A stretch of 64,000 nucleotides of DNA from Streptomyces sp. CG4. Its GTDB lineage: Bacteria > Actinomycetota > Actinomycetes > Streptomycetales > Streptomycetaceae. Made by a program: the position numbers and the translations under genes. Under the pieces are notes generated by a model. It saw nothing but the letters and a program-made list of their open reading frames with translations. It was not told the origin of the DNA and made no database searches. Below, in pieces: positions 52,530 through 62,120 of the stretch. Location: contig NZ_CP163525.1 in assembly GCF_041080655.1 (NCBI RefSeq), positions 5,270,001 to 5,334,000 of the forward strand. Reading direction: 5' to 3'. Every line of letters begins with the position of its first letter. The stretch's first letter is position 1.

Positions 52530-52560
52530 GAGGTCTAGTCCACTCGCGTGGTGTAGACCT
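52530..52560. promoter_or_regulatory. Two DasR-responsive-element-like sites between nagK and the sugar-binding lipoprotein
   Basis: AGGTCTAGTCCACT (52531–52544) differs at two positions and TGGTGTAGACCT (52549–52560) at one or two from the dre core TGGTCTAGACCA. Both lie between the divergent genes. DasR releases dre DNA on binding glucosamine-6-phosphate, and the orthologous nagKA operon is a known DasR target. Confidence 0.75.
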
Positions 52561-52603
52561 TATGTGTCCATATATTGAACGGTCAGACAGCAGGGTTGGG
52601 GCG

Positions 52604-53896
52604 TTGAGGTTGCGTCGGCGTACGGCAGGAACGATCGCGGTGGTGTCCGCACTGGGCATGACGACGGTCCTCGGCGGCTGCGGGAGTTCGGGCTCCTCCG
52701 ACGTCACACTGAAACTGGTCGCCGCCGACTACGGCGACTCGGCCGCGAACAGCTCCAAGAAGTACTGGGACGCGCTGGTCAAGGAGTACGAGTCCAAGCA
52801 CCCCGGCGTGAAGATCGACGTCAGCGTGTACTCCTGGAACGACGTCGACGCCAAGGTCAAGGACATGGTCGCCGCGGGCCACGCCCCCGACCTGGCCCAG
52901 ATCGGCGCCTACGCCGACTACGCGGCCGCCGGGAAGCTCTACCCGGCCTCCGACCTGCTCTCCATCCGCACCCAGGCCGACTTCCTCTCCCAGCTCTCCG
53001 ACGCGGGCCAGTGGAACCACACGCAGTTCGGCATCCCCTTCGGGGCCTCCACGCGCGTGCTCTTCTACAACAAGACCCTGTTCGCCAAGGCCGGCATCAC
53101 CACCCCGCCCACCACCTGGGACGAGCTGGCCGCCGACGCCAAGACGCTCAAGGACAAGGGCGTCAAGTACCCCATGGCGCTGCCCCTCGGCCCCGAGGAG
53201 GCGCAGGCCGAGACCATGCAGTGGATGCTGAGCGGCGCGAGCGGCGGCACCGGCTACACCGACGACATCGGCACCTACACCATCGACTCCGCGCAGAACG
53301 TCGACACCTTCACCTGGCTCAAGGACGACCTGGTCGGCAAGGGGCTGACCGGGCCCGTCGCGCCCGGCAAGCTCAACCGCGCGGATGCCTTCGCGGCGTT
53401 CGCCGACGGGCAGGTCGGCATGCTCAACGGGCATCCCACGCTGATCCAGCAGGCCGGGAAGAAGGGCGTGCAGTTCGGCATGGTGCCGATGCCGGGGCGC
53501 AGCGGCAAGGCCAGGGCCTCCATGGGGGTCGCCGACTGGATGATGGCCTTCAAGCAGAACGGGCACGCCGAGCAGATAGGCGACTTCCTCAACTTCGCCT
53601 ACAGCAAGAAGAACGTCCTCGACTTCTCCCGCCAGTACGGCCTGCTGCCGGTCACCGGCTCCGCCTCCAACGCCATGATCGACTCGGACGCCGCCCCCGA
53701 CAAGGCCCTGCACCCCTTCCTCGAGCAGCTGCCCACCTCCGAGCTGTACCCCGTCGGCAAGACCTCCTGGGCGTCGGTCAGTGCGGCCGTGAAGCAGAAC
53801 ATCGGCCAGGCCGTGGCCCCCGACGGCAGCCCCGCCGCCGTCCTGTCCCGCCTCCAGGCGACGGCGACGGCGGCGGACAGCAGCAGCAAGGGCTGA
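52604..53896 (+). CDS. Sugar ABC transporter extracellular solute-binding lipoprotein
   Basis: 430 residues from TTG 52604 (ATG 52562 is in frame but leaves no room for a promoter after the dre sites). LRLRRRTAGTIAVVSALGMTTVLGGC is a lipoprotein signal. The mature part is a bacterial extracellular solute-binding protein family 1 fold (KYWDALVKEYESKHPGVKIDVSV; APDLAQIGAYADYAAAGKLYP; GIPFGASTRVLFYNKTLF). No permease follows, so it must use a distant one, with MsiK as the likely ATPase. DasR-like sites suggest an aminosugar or chito-oligosaccharide ligand. Confidence 0.9.
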   Translation: MRLRRRTAGTIAVVSALGMTTVLGGCGSSGSSDVTLKLVAADYGDSAANSSKKYWDALVKEYESKHPGVKIDVSVYSWNDVDAKVKDMVAAGHAPDLAQIGAYADYAAAGKLYPASDLLSIRTQADFLSQLSDAGQWNHTQFGIPFGASTRVLFYNKTLFAKAGITTPPTTWDELAADAKTLKDKGVKYPMALPLGPEEAQAETMQWMLSGASGGTGYTDDIGTYTIDSAQNVDTFTWLKDDLVGKGLTGPVAPGKLNRADAFAAFADGQVGMLNGHPTLIQQAGKKGVQFGMVPMPGRSGKARASMGVADWMMAFKQNGHAEQIGDFLNFAYSKKNVLDFSRQYGLLPVTGSASNAMIDSDAAPDKALHPFLEQLPTSELYPVGKTSWASVSAAVKQNIGQAVAPDGSPAAVLSRLQATATAADSSSKG

Positions 53897-53931
53897 CCGG
53901 GCTGTCAGTCCCCGGCGCTACGGTGGCTGTC

Positions 53932-54156
53932 ATGGAACTGGGCCTGCGCGAACAAGCCGTCCTCGCCCTGGAGCGCCGGGGCTTTCCCGGCCCCGGCGCG
54001 AAGGAGCGAGCGATACGCGAGGAGCTGGGCCTGGCCCCGGTGCGCTACTACCAGCTGCTGAACGCGCTGCTGGACGACGAGAGAGCCCTGGCCCACGACC
54101 CGGTGACGGTGAACCGCCTGCGCCGGGTACGGGACGCTCGCCGCTCGGAGCGCTGA
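53932..54156 (+). CDS. DUF3263 domain protein
   Basis: 74 residues from ATG 53932. LREQAVLALERRGFPGPGAKERAIREELGLAPVRYYQLLNALLDDERAL is the DUF3263 pattern, a small winged-helix-like DNA-binding fold widespread in actinobacteria, with the invariant RYYQLLN in the putative recognition helix. The basic C-terminus (RLRRVRDARRSER) fits nucleic-acid binding. Follows the lipoprotein gene by 35 bases and precedes otsB by 86. Confidence 0.88.
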   Translation: MELGLREQAVLALERRGFPGPGAKERAIREELGLAPVRYYQLLNALLDDERALAHDPVTVNRLRRVRDARRSER

Positions 54157-54242
54157 AGGAGCCCTGAAAAGGAACGCTGAAGCCGACGGCACCGCGGTTC
54201 CGTCAGGAGTGAGCCCGGCCGAGCCTGGATAGTGTCGGAGGT

Positions 54243-55076
54243 ATGGACCCTCTGCCCACCCCGCAGACCCAGCCCGGCCGAGACGGACTCACCGCACTCC
54301 TGGCCAAGCCCACCGCAGCAGTCGTCGGCCTGGATTTCGACGGCACCCTCGCCCCCATCGTCGCCGACCCCGAACAGGCCCGCGCCCACCCCGAAGCTGT
54401 ACCGGCGCTCGCCGCCCTCGCCCCGAAGGTCGCCTCCATCGCCGTGATCACCGGCCGCCCCGCCGGCGTCGCGGTCCGCTACGGCGGCTTCGCCGGCGTC
54501 CCCGGCCTGGCGCACCTCACCGTCCTCGGCCACTACGGCGCCGAACGCTGGGACGCGGTCACCGGCACCGTCACCGCCCCCGCCCCGCACCCCGGCGTCG
54601 CGGCGGTCCGCGCCGAGCTGCCCGGCGTCCTGGACCGGGCCGGCGCCTGGCCCGGCACCTGGATCGAGGAGAAGGGCCGGGCGGTCGCGGTCCACACCCG
54701 CCGCGCCGACGACCCGCAGGCCGCGTTCGAGGCCCTGCGCGGCCCCCTCGCCGACCTCGCCGCCCGCCACGGCCTGATCGTCGAACCCGGCCGCATGGTC
54801 CTGGAACTGCGCCCGCCGGGCATGGACAAGGGCGTGGCGCTCAGCGAGTACGTCCGCAAGACCGGCGCCGAGTCGGTCCTCTACGCCGGCGACGACCTGG
54901 GCGACCTCCCCGCCTTCGACGCCGTCGACGAACTCCGCTCCGACGGGGTCTTCGGCGTCCTGGTGTGCAGCGGCAGCACGGAGGTCACGGAACTGGCGGA
55001 GCGCGCGGACCTGGTGGTGGACGGCCCGTCCGGCGTCGTGCACCTGCTGCGGACCCTCGCCGCCCAGCTGGACTGA
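54243..55076 (+). CDS. otsB: Trehalose-6-phosphate phosphatase
   Basis: 277 residues. HAD phosphatase: motif I GLDFDGTLAPI with nucleophile and acid/base Asp, motif II VITGRPAGV, the late YAGDDLGDLPAF motif with metal-binding Asp, and the HYGAERWD trehalose-phosphatase segment. Dephosphorylates trehalose-6-phosphate made by OtsA, encoded convergently with stops 4 bases apart. Confidence 0.94.
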   Translation: MDPLPTPQTQPGRDGLTALLAKPTAAVVGLDFDGTLAPIVADPEQARAHPEAVPALAALAPKVASIAVITGRPAGVAVRYGGFAGVPGLAHLTVLGHYGAERWDAVTGTVTAPAPHPGVAAVRAELPGVLDRAGAWPGTWIEEKGRAVAVHTRRADDPQAAFEALRGPLADLAARHGLIVEPGRMVLELRPPGMDKGVALSEYVRKTGAESVLYAGDDLGDLPAFDAVDELRSDGVFGVLVCSGSTEVTELAERADLVVDGPSGVVHLLRTLAAQLD

Positions 55077-55080
55077 AGCC

Positions 55081-56541
55081 TCAGCCGGCCGGAAGCTCCT
55101 CCAGCGCCCGCAGCTGCTCCAGGAACCACTGGGCCGGGGGAAGCGCGGTGGCCGCCGCCGCCAGTCTCTTGGCGCGGTCCGCCCGCTCCTCCGGCCTGAG
55201 GGACAGCGCCTCGTGCAGGGCCCGCGCGGTCTCCAGCACGTCGTAGGGGTTCACCACCAGCGCGTCGGCGCGCAGCTCCTCGTACGCCCCCGCCTCCCGG
55301 GACAGCACCAGCGCGCAGCCCTGGTCGGAGACGACCGGCACCTCCTTGGCGACCAGGTTCATGCCGTCCCGGATGGGGTTGACCAGGGCCACGTCGGCGA
55401 GCCGGTAGGCGGCCAGCGAGCGCGCGAAGTCGTCCTTGACGTGCAGCACGACCGGGGTCCAACCGGCCGTGCCGTAGGCCGAGTTGATCTCCTGGGCCAC
55501 CCGCTGCACCGCGGCCGTGTACTCCCGGTACACGGCGAGGTCCTGCCGGGACGGATAGGCGAAGGCGATATGCACCACCCGCTCGCGCCACTTGGGGTGG
55601 TCGTCCAGCAGCTGCCGGTACGCCAGCAGACCGCGCACGATGTTCTTGGACAGTTCGGTGCGGTCGACGCGGACCACGGCCTTGCGGCCCTCGCCGATCT
55701 CCGCCCGCAGGGCCGCCATCCGCTCCTCGACGTCCGGCTCATGGGCCCGCTTGCGCAGGAAGTCCGCGTCCGCGCCGAGCCCGTGCACGCCGATCTCCGT
55801 GCCCGTGAGGCTGTCGGGACCCAGGACCGCGGCACAGCAGGACGCGAACGCGTCCGCCCAGCGCGTGGTCAGAAAGGCCGCCCGGTCCGCGCCCAGGATG
55901 CCGCTCAGCAGCGCGGCCGCGATGTCGTCGGGCAGCAGCCGGAAGTAGTCCGGCGGTGCCCACGGCGTGTGCGAGAAGTGGCCGATGCGCAGGTCGGGGC
56001 GGAGCACCCGGAGCATCCCGGGCACGAGGCACAGGTGGTAGTCCTGCACCAGCACCGCCGCCCCGTCGGCCGCCTCCTCGGCCAGCGCCTCGGCGAACGC
56101 CCGGTTGTAGGCCTCGTACGACGCCCACTGCCGCCGGAACTCCGTGTCGAAGACCGGCGCCAGCGGGGTCTGGTACAGCATGTGGTGGACGAACCAGAGC
56201 ACCGAGTTGGCGATGCCGTTGTAGGCGTCGGAGTGCACCCGTGCGTCGATGTCGAGCATCCGCACCCGCTGCCCGCCGGTGTCCTCGGCCGGCAGCAGTC
56301 CGCCGGCCGCCCGCCGTACGGCCGCCCGGTCGCCGTCGCCGAGCGCCGCGCACACCCACACCGAGCCCGCGTCCGCCCCGATGGCCGACAGCCCCGAGAC
56401 CAGCCCGCCGCCGCCCCGCTTGGCGCGCAGCGAGCCGGCCCCGCCGGCCCCGCCGTCCTCGTAGACGGTGTATGAAACCGGGCCGCGGTTGGACGCGACC
56501 AGCACCCGAGCCTTCTCGGCAGCACCCTGCGTGGAAGCCAT
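55081..56541 (-). CDS. otsA: Alpha,alpha-trehalose-phosphate synthase (GT20)
   Basis: 486 residues from ATG 56541. VASNRGPVSYT at the start with the UDP-binding Arg, GGGLVSGLSAIG, QDYHLCLVPGML with catalytic-site His, RVDRTELSKNI, and DGMNLVAKEV near the donor site all match OtsA. Makes trehalose-6-phosphate from UDP-glucose and glucose-6-phosphate for osmotic protection and spore stores. With gpgS next to it, this is a compatible-solute cluster. Confidence 0.95.
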   Translation of the reverse strand: MASTQGAAEKARVLVASNRGPVSYTVYEDGGAGGAGSLRAKRGGGGLVSGLSAIGADAGSVWVCAALGDGDRAAVRRAAGGLLPAEDTGGQRVRMLDIDARVHSDAYNGIANSVLWFVHHMLYQTPLAPVFDTEFRRQWASYEAYNRAFAEALAEEAADGAAVLVQDYHLCLVPGMLRVLRPDLRIGHFSHTPWAPPDYFRLLPDDIAAALLSGILGADRAAFLTTRWADAFASCCAAVLGPDSLTGTEIGVHGLGADADFLRKRAHEPDVEERMAALRAEIGEGRKAVVRVDRTELSKNIVRGLLAYRQLLDDHPKWRERVVHIAFAYPSRQDLAVYREYTAAVQRVAQEINSAYGTAGWTPVVLHVKDDFARSLAAYRLADVALVNPIRDGMNLVAKEVPVVSDQGCALVLSREAGAYEELRADALVVNPYDVLETARALHEALSLRPEERADRAKRLAAAATALPPAQWFLEQLRALEELPAG

Positions 56542-56615
56542 GGTCCACAACCTAGCCCGGCCCGGAAACGCTCAAACGTACGGATGGGCCCGGCGCGCGG
56601 ACGTATACGACCGGT

Positions 56616-57590
56616 TCACGCCACCTTGCGTTCGGCGTACTCGGCGATCTCCGCCATCGGCGGCCGCTCCTCGGTGTCCACCGGGTACGTGCGCGGCTCG
56701 AAGCCGTCCGCACCCCGTTCGAACTGGGTCAGCGCGGGGCGGACGAGATGGCCGCGGGCCAGCCGGAGCTGGGCCGTGCGGTAGATGGCCGCGGCCATCC
56801 GGCCCAGCGCCTGTCCGTCCTGGTGGCGGTGTTTGCGCACGCCCACGTCCACCTGCGCGAGCGCGTCGAGCCCCACCAGGTGCAGCGCGTCCACCAGCAT
56901 GCCCAGCTCCACGCCGTAGCCGACGGGGAAGGGGAGCTGTTCCAGCAGGCTGCGGCGGGCCGCGTACTCGCCGCCCAGCGGCTGTACGAAACCGGCCAGC
57001 TGCGGCCAGTGCAGATTCAGCAGCGGCCGGGCCATCAGTTCGGTGACCCGGCCGCCCTGCCCCGCCGCCCCGGCGAGCGGACGGTCGTACATGGCCTTGA
57101 CCAGGTCGACGCCCGGTTCGGTGAGCAGCGGGCCGATGATCCCGGAGACGAAGTCGGAGGAGAACTCGCGCAGGTCGGCGTCGACGAAACAGACGATGTC
57201 CCCGCCGGTCACCAGCAGGGAGCGCCACAGCACTTCACCCTTTCCGGGGACCGCGGGAACGCGCGGGAGGATCTCGTCGCGGTGAACGACCCGGGCGCCC
57301 GCGCGCGCGGCGACCTCGGAGGTACGGTCGGTGGAGCCGGAGTCGACGACGACGATCTCGTCGACCAGCGGGACCTGTTCCATCAGGTCGTGCCGGACGA
57401 CCGCGACGATGTCGCCGACCGTCTCCTCCTCGTTGAGCGCGGGCAGCACGACGCTGATCGTCTGGCCCGTGCGCTGCTTGGCGGACAGGATCCGGTGGAG
57501 AGGGCGATCGGCCACGGACCAGGAGCGGGTGGCCAGCCAGTGCTCGACTTCTTCCAGCACGGTCTGCGGCTCCTCTCTGTTCGTGATCAC
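56616..57590 (-). CDS. gpgS: Glucosyl-3-phosphoglycerate synthase
   Basis: 324 residues. GT81/GT2 fold: SVVLPALNEEETVGDIV, VDSGSTDRTSEVAARAGA, CFVDADLREF with the DxD-type metal site, FVQPLGGEYAARRSLLEQLPFPVGYGVELGMLVDAL for acceptor binding, and HRHQD. These are the GpgS hallmarks. Transfers glucose from UDP-glucose to 3-phosphoglycerate, leading to glucosylglycerate and methylglucose polysaccharide. Lies beside otsA and divergent from the riboswitch-controlled thrC-like operon. Confidence 0.92.
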   Translation of the reverse strand: MITNREEPQTVLEEVEHWLATRSWSVADRPLHRILSAKQRTGQTISVVLPALNEEETVGDIVAVVRHDLMEQVPLVDEIVVVDSGSTDRTSEVAARAGARVVHRDEILPRVPAVPGKGEVLWRSLLVTGGDIVCFVDADLREFSSDFVSGIIGPLLTEPGVDLVKAMYDRPLAGAAGQGGRVTELMARPLLNLHWPQLAGFVQPLGGEYAARRSLLEQLPFPVGYGVELGMLVDALHLVGLDALAQVDVGVRKHRHQDGQALGRMAAAIYRTAQLRLARGHLVRPALTQFERGADGFEPRTYPVDTEERPPMAEIAEYAERKVA

Positions 57591-57893
57591 AGGGGGTGAC
57601 CGTGTGATCCATCTCGCGGTTCGGACGACTATCTCAACTCTCCTGGCCGTCGGTTACAGTCTTGAACAACGCCGATGACCATCGCATGTCGGAGGTTCTC
57701 GCGCGTTCACAACCGAATACCGCTCATCCAGAGGGGCAGAGGGACACGGCCCGATGAAGCCCCGGCAACCCTCCAGTCGGTACTCGTAGATCCGCAGGGA
57801 TCGCTCCGCGAGGCTCCCGGCTAGGGAAGGTGCCAAATCCGTCTCATGGCGAGATGCGTCATGAGGAAGATGAGGAGAAAGGGCCTCGCCTCC
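57591..57893 (+). other. Divergent intergenic region with SAM riboswitch leader
   Basis: 303 bases. Its right half is the riboswitch; TACAGT at 57655–57660 is a possible -10 for that transcript. The ribosome site GGAGAAAGGG lies at about 57874–57883. Confidence 0.55.
57722..57875 (+). promoter_or_regulatory. SAM-I (S-box) riboswitch
   Basis: The conserved core is unmistakable: CAGAGGGACACGGCCCGATG, AAGCCCCGGCAACC and, 70 bases on, GGTGCCAAATCC. The P3 arm (GTAGATCCGCAGGGATC) lies between. CTCATC (57723) can pair with GATGAG (57869) as P1; the ribosome site of the next gene directly follows, so control is probably at translation initiation. High S-adenosylmethionine would switch the downstream genes off. 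Confidence 0.95.
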
Positions 57894-59171
57894 ATGGCTG
57901 TGCAGACAGTTGCAAGCAATTCCACCGTCGACCTCGGTCCCGCAGCGGCCCTGAGCTGTCGCGAGTGCGGGCACCGCGTCCCGCTCGGCCCGGTGTTCGC
58001 CTGCGAGGAGTGTTTCGGCCCGCTGGAGACCGCCTACGACTTCTCCGGCTACGACACCGAAGAGCTGCGCCGCCGTATCGAGGCCGGCCCGGCGAACATC
58101 TGGCGCTACGCCCCGCTGCTGCCCGTCCCCGCGGACGTGGCCGACAAGCCGAACCTGAACCCGGGCTGGACCAAGCTCGTCAAGGCCGACAACCTCGCCC
58201 ACGAGCTGGGCGTCACCGGCGGCCTGTACGTGAAGGACGACTCCGGCAACCCGACGCACTCCTTCAAGGACCGCGTCGTCGCCCAGGCCCTGGAGGCCGC
58301 CCGCGCCTTCGGCTTCACCACGCTCTCCTGCTCCTCGACGGGCAACCTGGCCGGTGCCGTCGGCGCCGCCGCGGCCCGCGCCGGCTTCCGCTCCTGCGTG
58401 TTCATCCCGCACGACCTGGAGCAGGGCAAGGTCGTCATGGCCGCGGTCTACGGCGGCGAACTGGTCGGCATCGAGGGCAACTACGACGATGTGAACCGCT
58501 TCTGCTCGGAGCTGATCGGCGACTCGGCCGGCGAGGGCTGGGGCTTCGTCAACGTCAACCTGCGGCCGTACTACGCGGAGGGCTCCAAGACCCTCGCGTA
58601 CGAGATCTGCGAGCAGCTCGGCTGGCGGCTGCCCGACCAGATCGTGATCCCGATCGCCTCCGGCTCCCAGCTCACGAAGATCGACAAGGGTCTGAAGGAG
58701 CTGATCGAGCTGGGTCTGGTCGAGGACAGGCCGTACAAGATCTTCGGTGCGCAGGCCGAGGGCTGCTCGCCGGTGTCGACGGCCTTCAAGGCCGGCCACG
58801 ACGTCGTACGGCCCCAGAAGCCGAACACCATCGCCAAGTCCCTCGCCATCGGCAACCCGGCCGACGGCCCCTACGTCCTGGACATCGCGCGCCGCACCGG
58901 CGGTGCGGTGGAGGACGTGACGGACGAGGAAGTCGTCGACGCCATCAAGCTGCTGGCCCGCACGGAGGGCATTTTCGCCGAGACCGCGGGCGGAGTGACC
59001 GTCGGCGTGACGCGCAAGCTGATCAAGAACGGCGTCCTGGACCCGACGAAGACCACGGTCGTCCTCAACACCGGCGACGGCCTGAAGACCCTCGACGCGG
59101 TGGCCGGTACCGGCCTCACCGCCACCATTCGCCCGACCCTGGACTCCTTCCGAGAGGCTGGCCTCGCATGA
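57894..59171 (+). CDS. thrC: Threonine synthase-like PLP enzyme under SAM-riboswitch control
   Basis: 425 residues from ATG 57894; the longer open frame runs back into riboswitch DNA. An N-terminal zinc-ribbon-like segment (CRECGHRV...CEECFGPLE) precedes a fold-type II PLP domain with the PLP Lys in PTHSFKDRVV and the phosphate-binding SSTGNLAGA. Threonine synthase turns O-phosphohomoserine into threonine. Two facts are unusual: the SAM riboswitch, which normally governs methionine and sulfur genes, and the overlapping sulfur-carrier gene. It could therefore make homocysteine from O-phosphohomoserine and a thiocarboxylate instead. Annotated by family as thrC; the reaction is not certain. Confidence 0.88.
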   Translation: MAVQTVASNSTVDLGPAAALSCRECGHRVPLGPVFACEECFGPLETAYDFSGYDTEELRRRIEAGPANIWRYAPLLPVPADVADKPNLNPGWTKLVKADNLAHELGVTGGLYVKDDSGNPTHSFKDRVVAQALEAARAFGFTTLSCSSTGNLAGAVGAAAARAGFRSCVFIPHDLEQGKVVMAAVYGGELVGIEGNYDDVNRFCSELIGDSAGEGWGFVNVNLRPYYAEGSKTLAYEICEQLGWRLPDQIVIPIASGSQLTKIDKGLKELIELGLVEDRPYKIFGAQAEGCSPVSTAFKAGHDVVRPQKPNTIAKSLAIGNPADGPYVLDIARRTGGAVEDVTDEEVVDAIKLLARTEGIFAETAGGVTVGVTRKLIKNGVLDPTKTTVVLNTGDGLKTLDAVAGTGLTATIRPTLDSFREAGLA

Positions 59172-59443
59172 GCGTGACCGTTCGCATCCCCACCATCCTG
59201 CGCACCTACACCGGCGGCCAGGCCGAGGTCGCCGCCGAGGGCGCGACCCTCGCCGAGGTCATCGAGGACCTGGAGAAGAACCACACCGGGATCGCCGCGC
59301 GCGTCCTGGACGACCAGGGCAAGCTGCGCCGGTTCGTCAACGTCTACGTCAACGACGACGACGTGCGCTTCGAGCAGGGCCTTCAAACCGCGACGCCCGA
59401 CGGCGCGGGTGTCTCGATCATTCCGGCGGTGGCCGGCGGCTGA
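59168..59443 (+). CDS. MoaD/ThiS-family sulfur carrier protein
   Basis: 91 residues; ATG overlaps the thrC-like stop by 4 bases (ATGA), so translation is coupled. Ubiquitin-like beta-grasp with TVRIPTILRTYTGG, GATLAEVIEDLEKNH, NVYVNDDDVRFEQGL and ending IIPAVAGG; the C-terminal Gly-Gly is what becomes adenylated and thiocarboxylated. It resembles CysO/MoaD2-type carriers of actinobacteria that pass sulfur to PLP enzymes. No E1-like activator (MoeZ) is in the window. Sulfur delivery to the adjacent PLP enzyme is the natural inference. Confidence 0.93.
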   Translation: MSVTVRIPTILRTYTGGQAEVAAEGATLAEVIEDLEKNHTGIAARVLDDQGKLRRFVNVYVNDDDVRFEQGLQTATPDGAGVSIIPAVAGG

Positions 59444-59481
59444 TCGTTACCTTGGGTAACTAGAGTTACTCATTGTTCATC

Positions 59482-59520
59482 GAATTGCCTCCTCCGTGAG
59501 AGAAGCGGAGGGGGCAATTC
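59482..59520 (+). terminator. Terminator of the thrC-like operon
   Basis: GAATTGCCTCCTCCG (59482–59496) pairs with CGGAGGGGGCAATTC (59506–59520) over 15 bp with one G-T pair. Confidence 0.9.
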
Positions 59521-59654
59521 TGCGTGATTGAGCGCGGTACAGTTGGGGAACCCGGTCGCCGCCTTCGGGTCGCGAGCCCCGGATTCATGCCGCAAGCCCG
59601 ACAAGAAGTAGCCAAAGTATGCGGGTTTTATGCGGCATTTGTGATGTTTGCGTG

Positions 59655-59678
59655 GCCCGACTTGCCCCGAAGTCGGGC
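59655..59678 (+). promoter_or_regulatory. Hairpin in the cold-shock gene upstream region
   Basis: GCCCGACTT and AAGTCGGGC form a perfect 9-bp stem with loop GCCCCG, about 200 bases before the csp ATG. It may be part of a structured 5' leader or a weak terminator. Confidence 0.4.
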
Positions 59679-59875
59679 GAATTCTCACCACATTCCGGAC
59701 CGTTCCCGTCCAGAATTCTCGTCCGATTGACCTGTTGCAGACGGCAGTTGGGCAGATACATTCAGCCGCGGTCGACGCGTTCCGGCGCACGCCCCCGACC
59801 GATTTGGGGGGTGAGGTCTGACCCGGGTCCGCGAAGTGTGGATCTGTGCAAGGGCCAGTAATAGGGGAGTTAGGC

Positions 59876-60082
59876 ATGGCTCAGGGCACCGTCAAGTGGT
59901 TCAACGCGGAGAAGGGGTACGGCTTCATCGCGGTCGACGGTGGTGCGGATGTTTTCGTCCACTACAGTGCGATCCAGATGGACGGTTACCGCACCCTGGA
60001 AGAGGGGCAGCGGGTCGACTTCGAGATCTCGCAGGGCCAGAAGGGTCCGCAGGCGGACATGGTCAAGCTGGCGACCAGCTGA
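59876..60082 (+). CDS. Cold shock protein (CspA family)
   Basis: 68 residues from ATG 59876. RNP1 EKGYGFIAV and RNP2 DVFVHYSAI on an OB fold; start MAQGTVKWFN is canonical. An RNA chaperone that melts structured RNA. Length is typical. Two hairpins flank the gene, and groEL lies downstream with its own CIRCE promoter. Confidence 0.97.
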   Translation: MAQGTVKWFNAEKGYGFIAVDGGADVFVHYSAIQMDGYRTLEEGQRVDFEISQGQKGPQADMVKLATS

Positions 60083-60122
60083 AGCACGCGTCGGCTGACA
60101 GCGACGTTCTTCTGTTCGACTT

Positions 60123-60158
60123 CGAAGGGTCCGTACCTCCTGGGGTGCGGGCCCTTCG
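60123..60158 (+). terminator. Terminator after the cold shock gene
   Basis: CGAAGGGTCCGTACC (60123–60137) pairs with GGTGCGGGCCCTTCG (60144–60158), 15 bp with two G-T pairs. Confidence 0.85.
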
Positions 60159-60218
60159 GCATGCCCGGCGCCCCCTGTTCGCGCGCGGCTGAGCGAGGTC
60201 CCCGGCAGGCGCTGGGCG

Positions 60219-60263
60219 CTTGCACTCGGGGGTGCCGAGTGCTAATCATTGGCGTTAGCACTC
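60219..60263 (+). promoter_or_regulatory. CIRCE element (HrcA operator) of groEL, with a third half-site
   Basis: CTTGCACTC-N9-GAGTGCTAA (60219–60245) is a CIRCE palindrome with a one- or two-base change in the left half. After another 9 bases a perfect TTAGCACTC follows (60255–60263), so the centre half-site can pair with either side. HrcA binding here would repress groEL until heat stress. Confidence 0.9.
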
Positions 60264-60407
60264 TGAAGGTGAGAGTGACAAAGAAGGACCGGGTCGGTGA
60301 GGCCCGCAGGCCACGTGGGGCAGGGAACCACAGGCCGGCGAGCCGTCCGTCGCGGGCGCGGGCGCGGTCCGAAGGAATCACCCCCAGTCCTGGAGGGACC
60401 ACTTCAC

Positions 60408-62030
<1,623 letters not shown>

Positions 62031-62063
62031 TCGACCTGACGGTTGATCGCCTGTCCTACGGAC

Positions 62064-62106
62064 CGAGGGCGGTACCCCCAGCTTCTGGCCGGGGGTACCG
62101 CCCTCG
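62064..62106 (+). terminator. groEL terminator
   Basis: CGAGGGCGGTACCCCC (62064–62079) and GGGGGTACCGCCCTCG (62091–62106) form a perfect 16-bp stem with an 11-base loop, 34 bases after the stop. Confidence 0.92.
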
Positions 62107-62120
62107 GGCGTTTGCCGAGG

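Larger units (their letters stand above)
59444..59875 (+). other. Intergenic region: terminator, hairpin and cold-shock leader
   Basis: 432 bases. Contains the terminator at 59482–59520 and a separate hairpin at 59655–59678. Composition is unusually AT-rich for this chromosome around 59590–59720. No gene is supported. Confidence 0.5.

Noticed and set aside
59524..59730. Small ORF upstream of the cold shock gene
   Set aside because: Atypical codon use, overlaps the hairpin region, and no ribosome site or known product.
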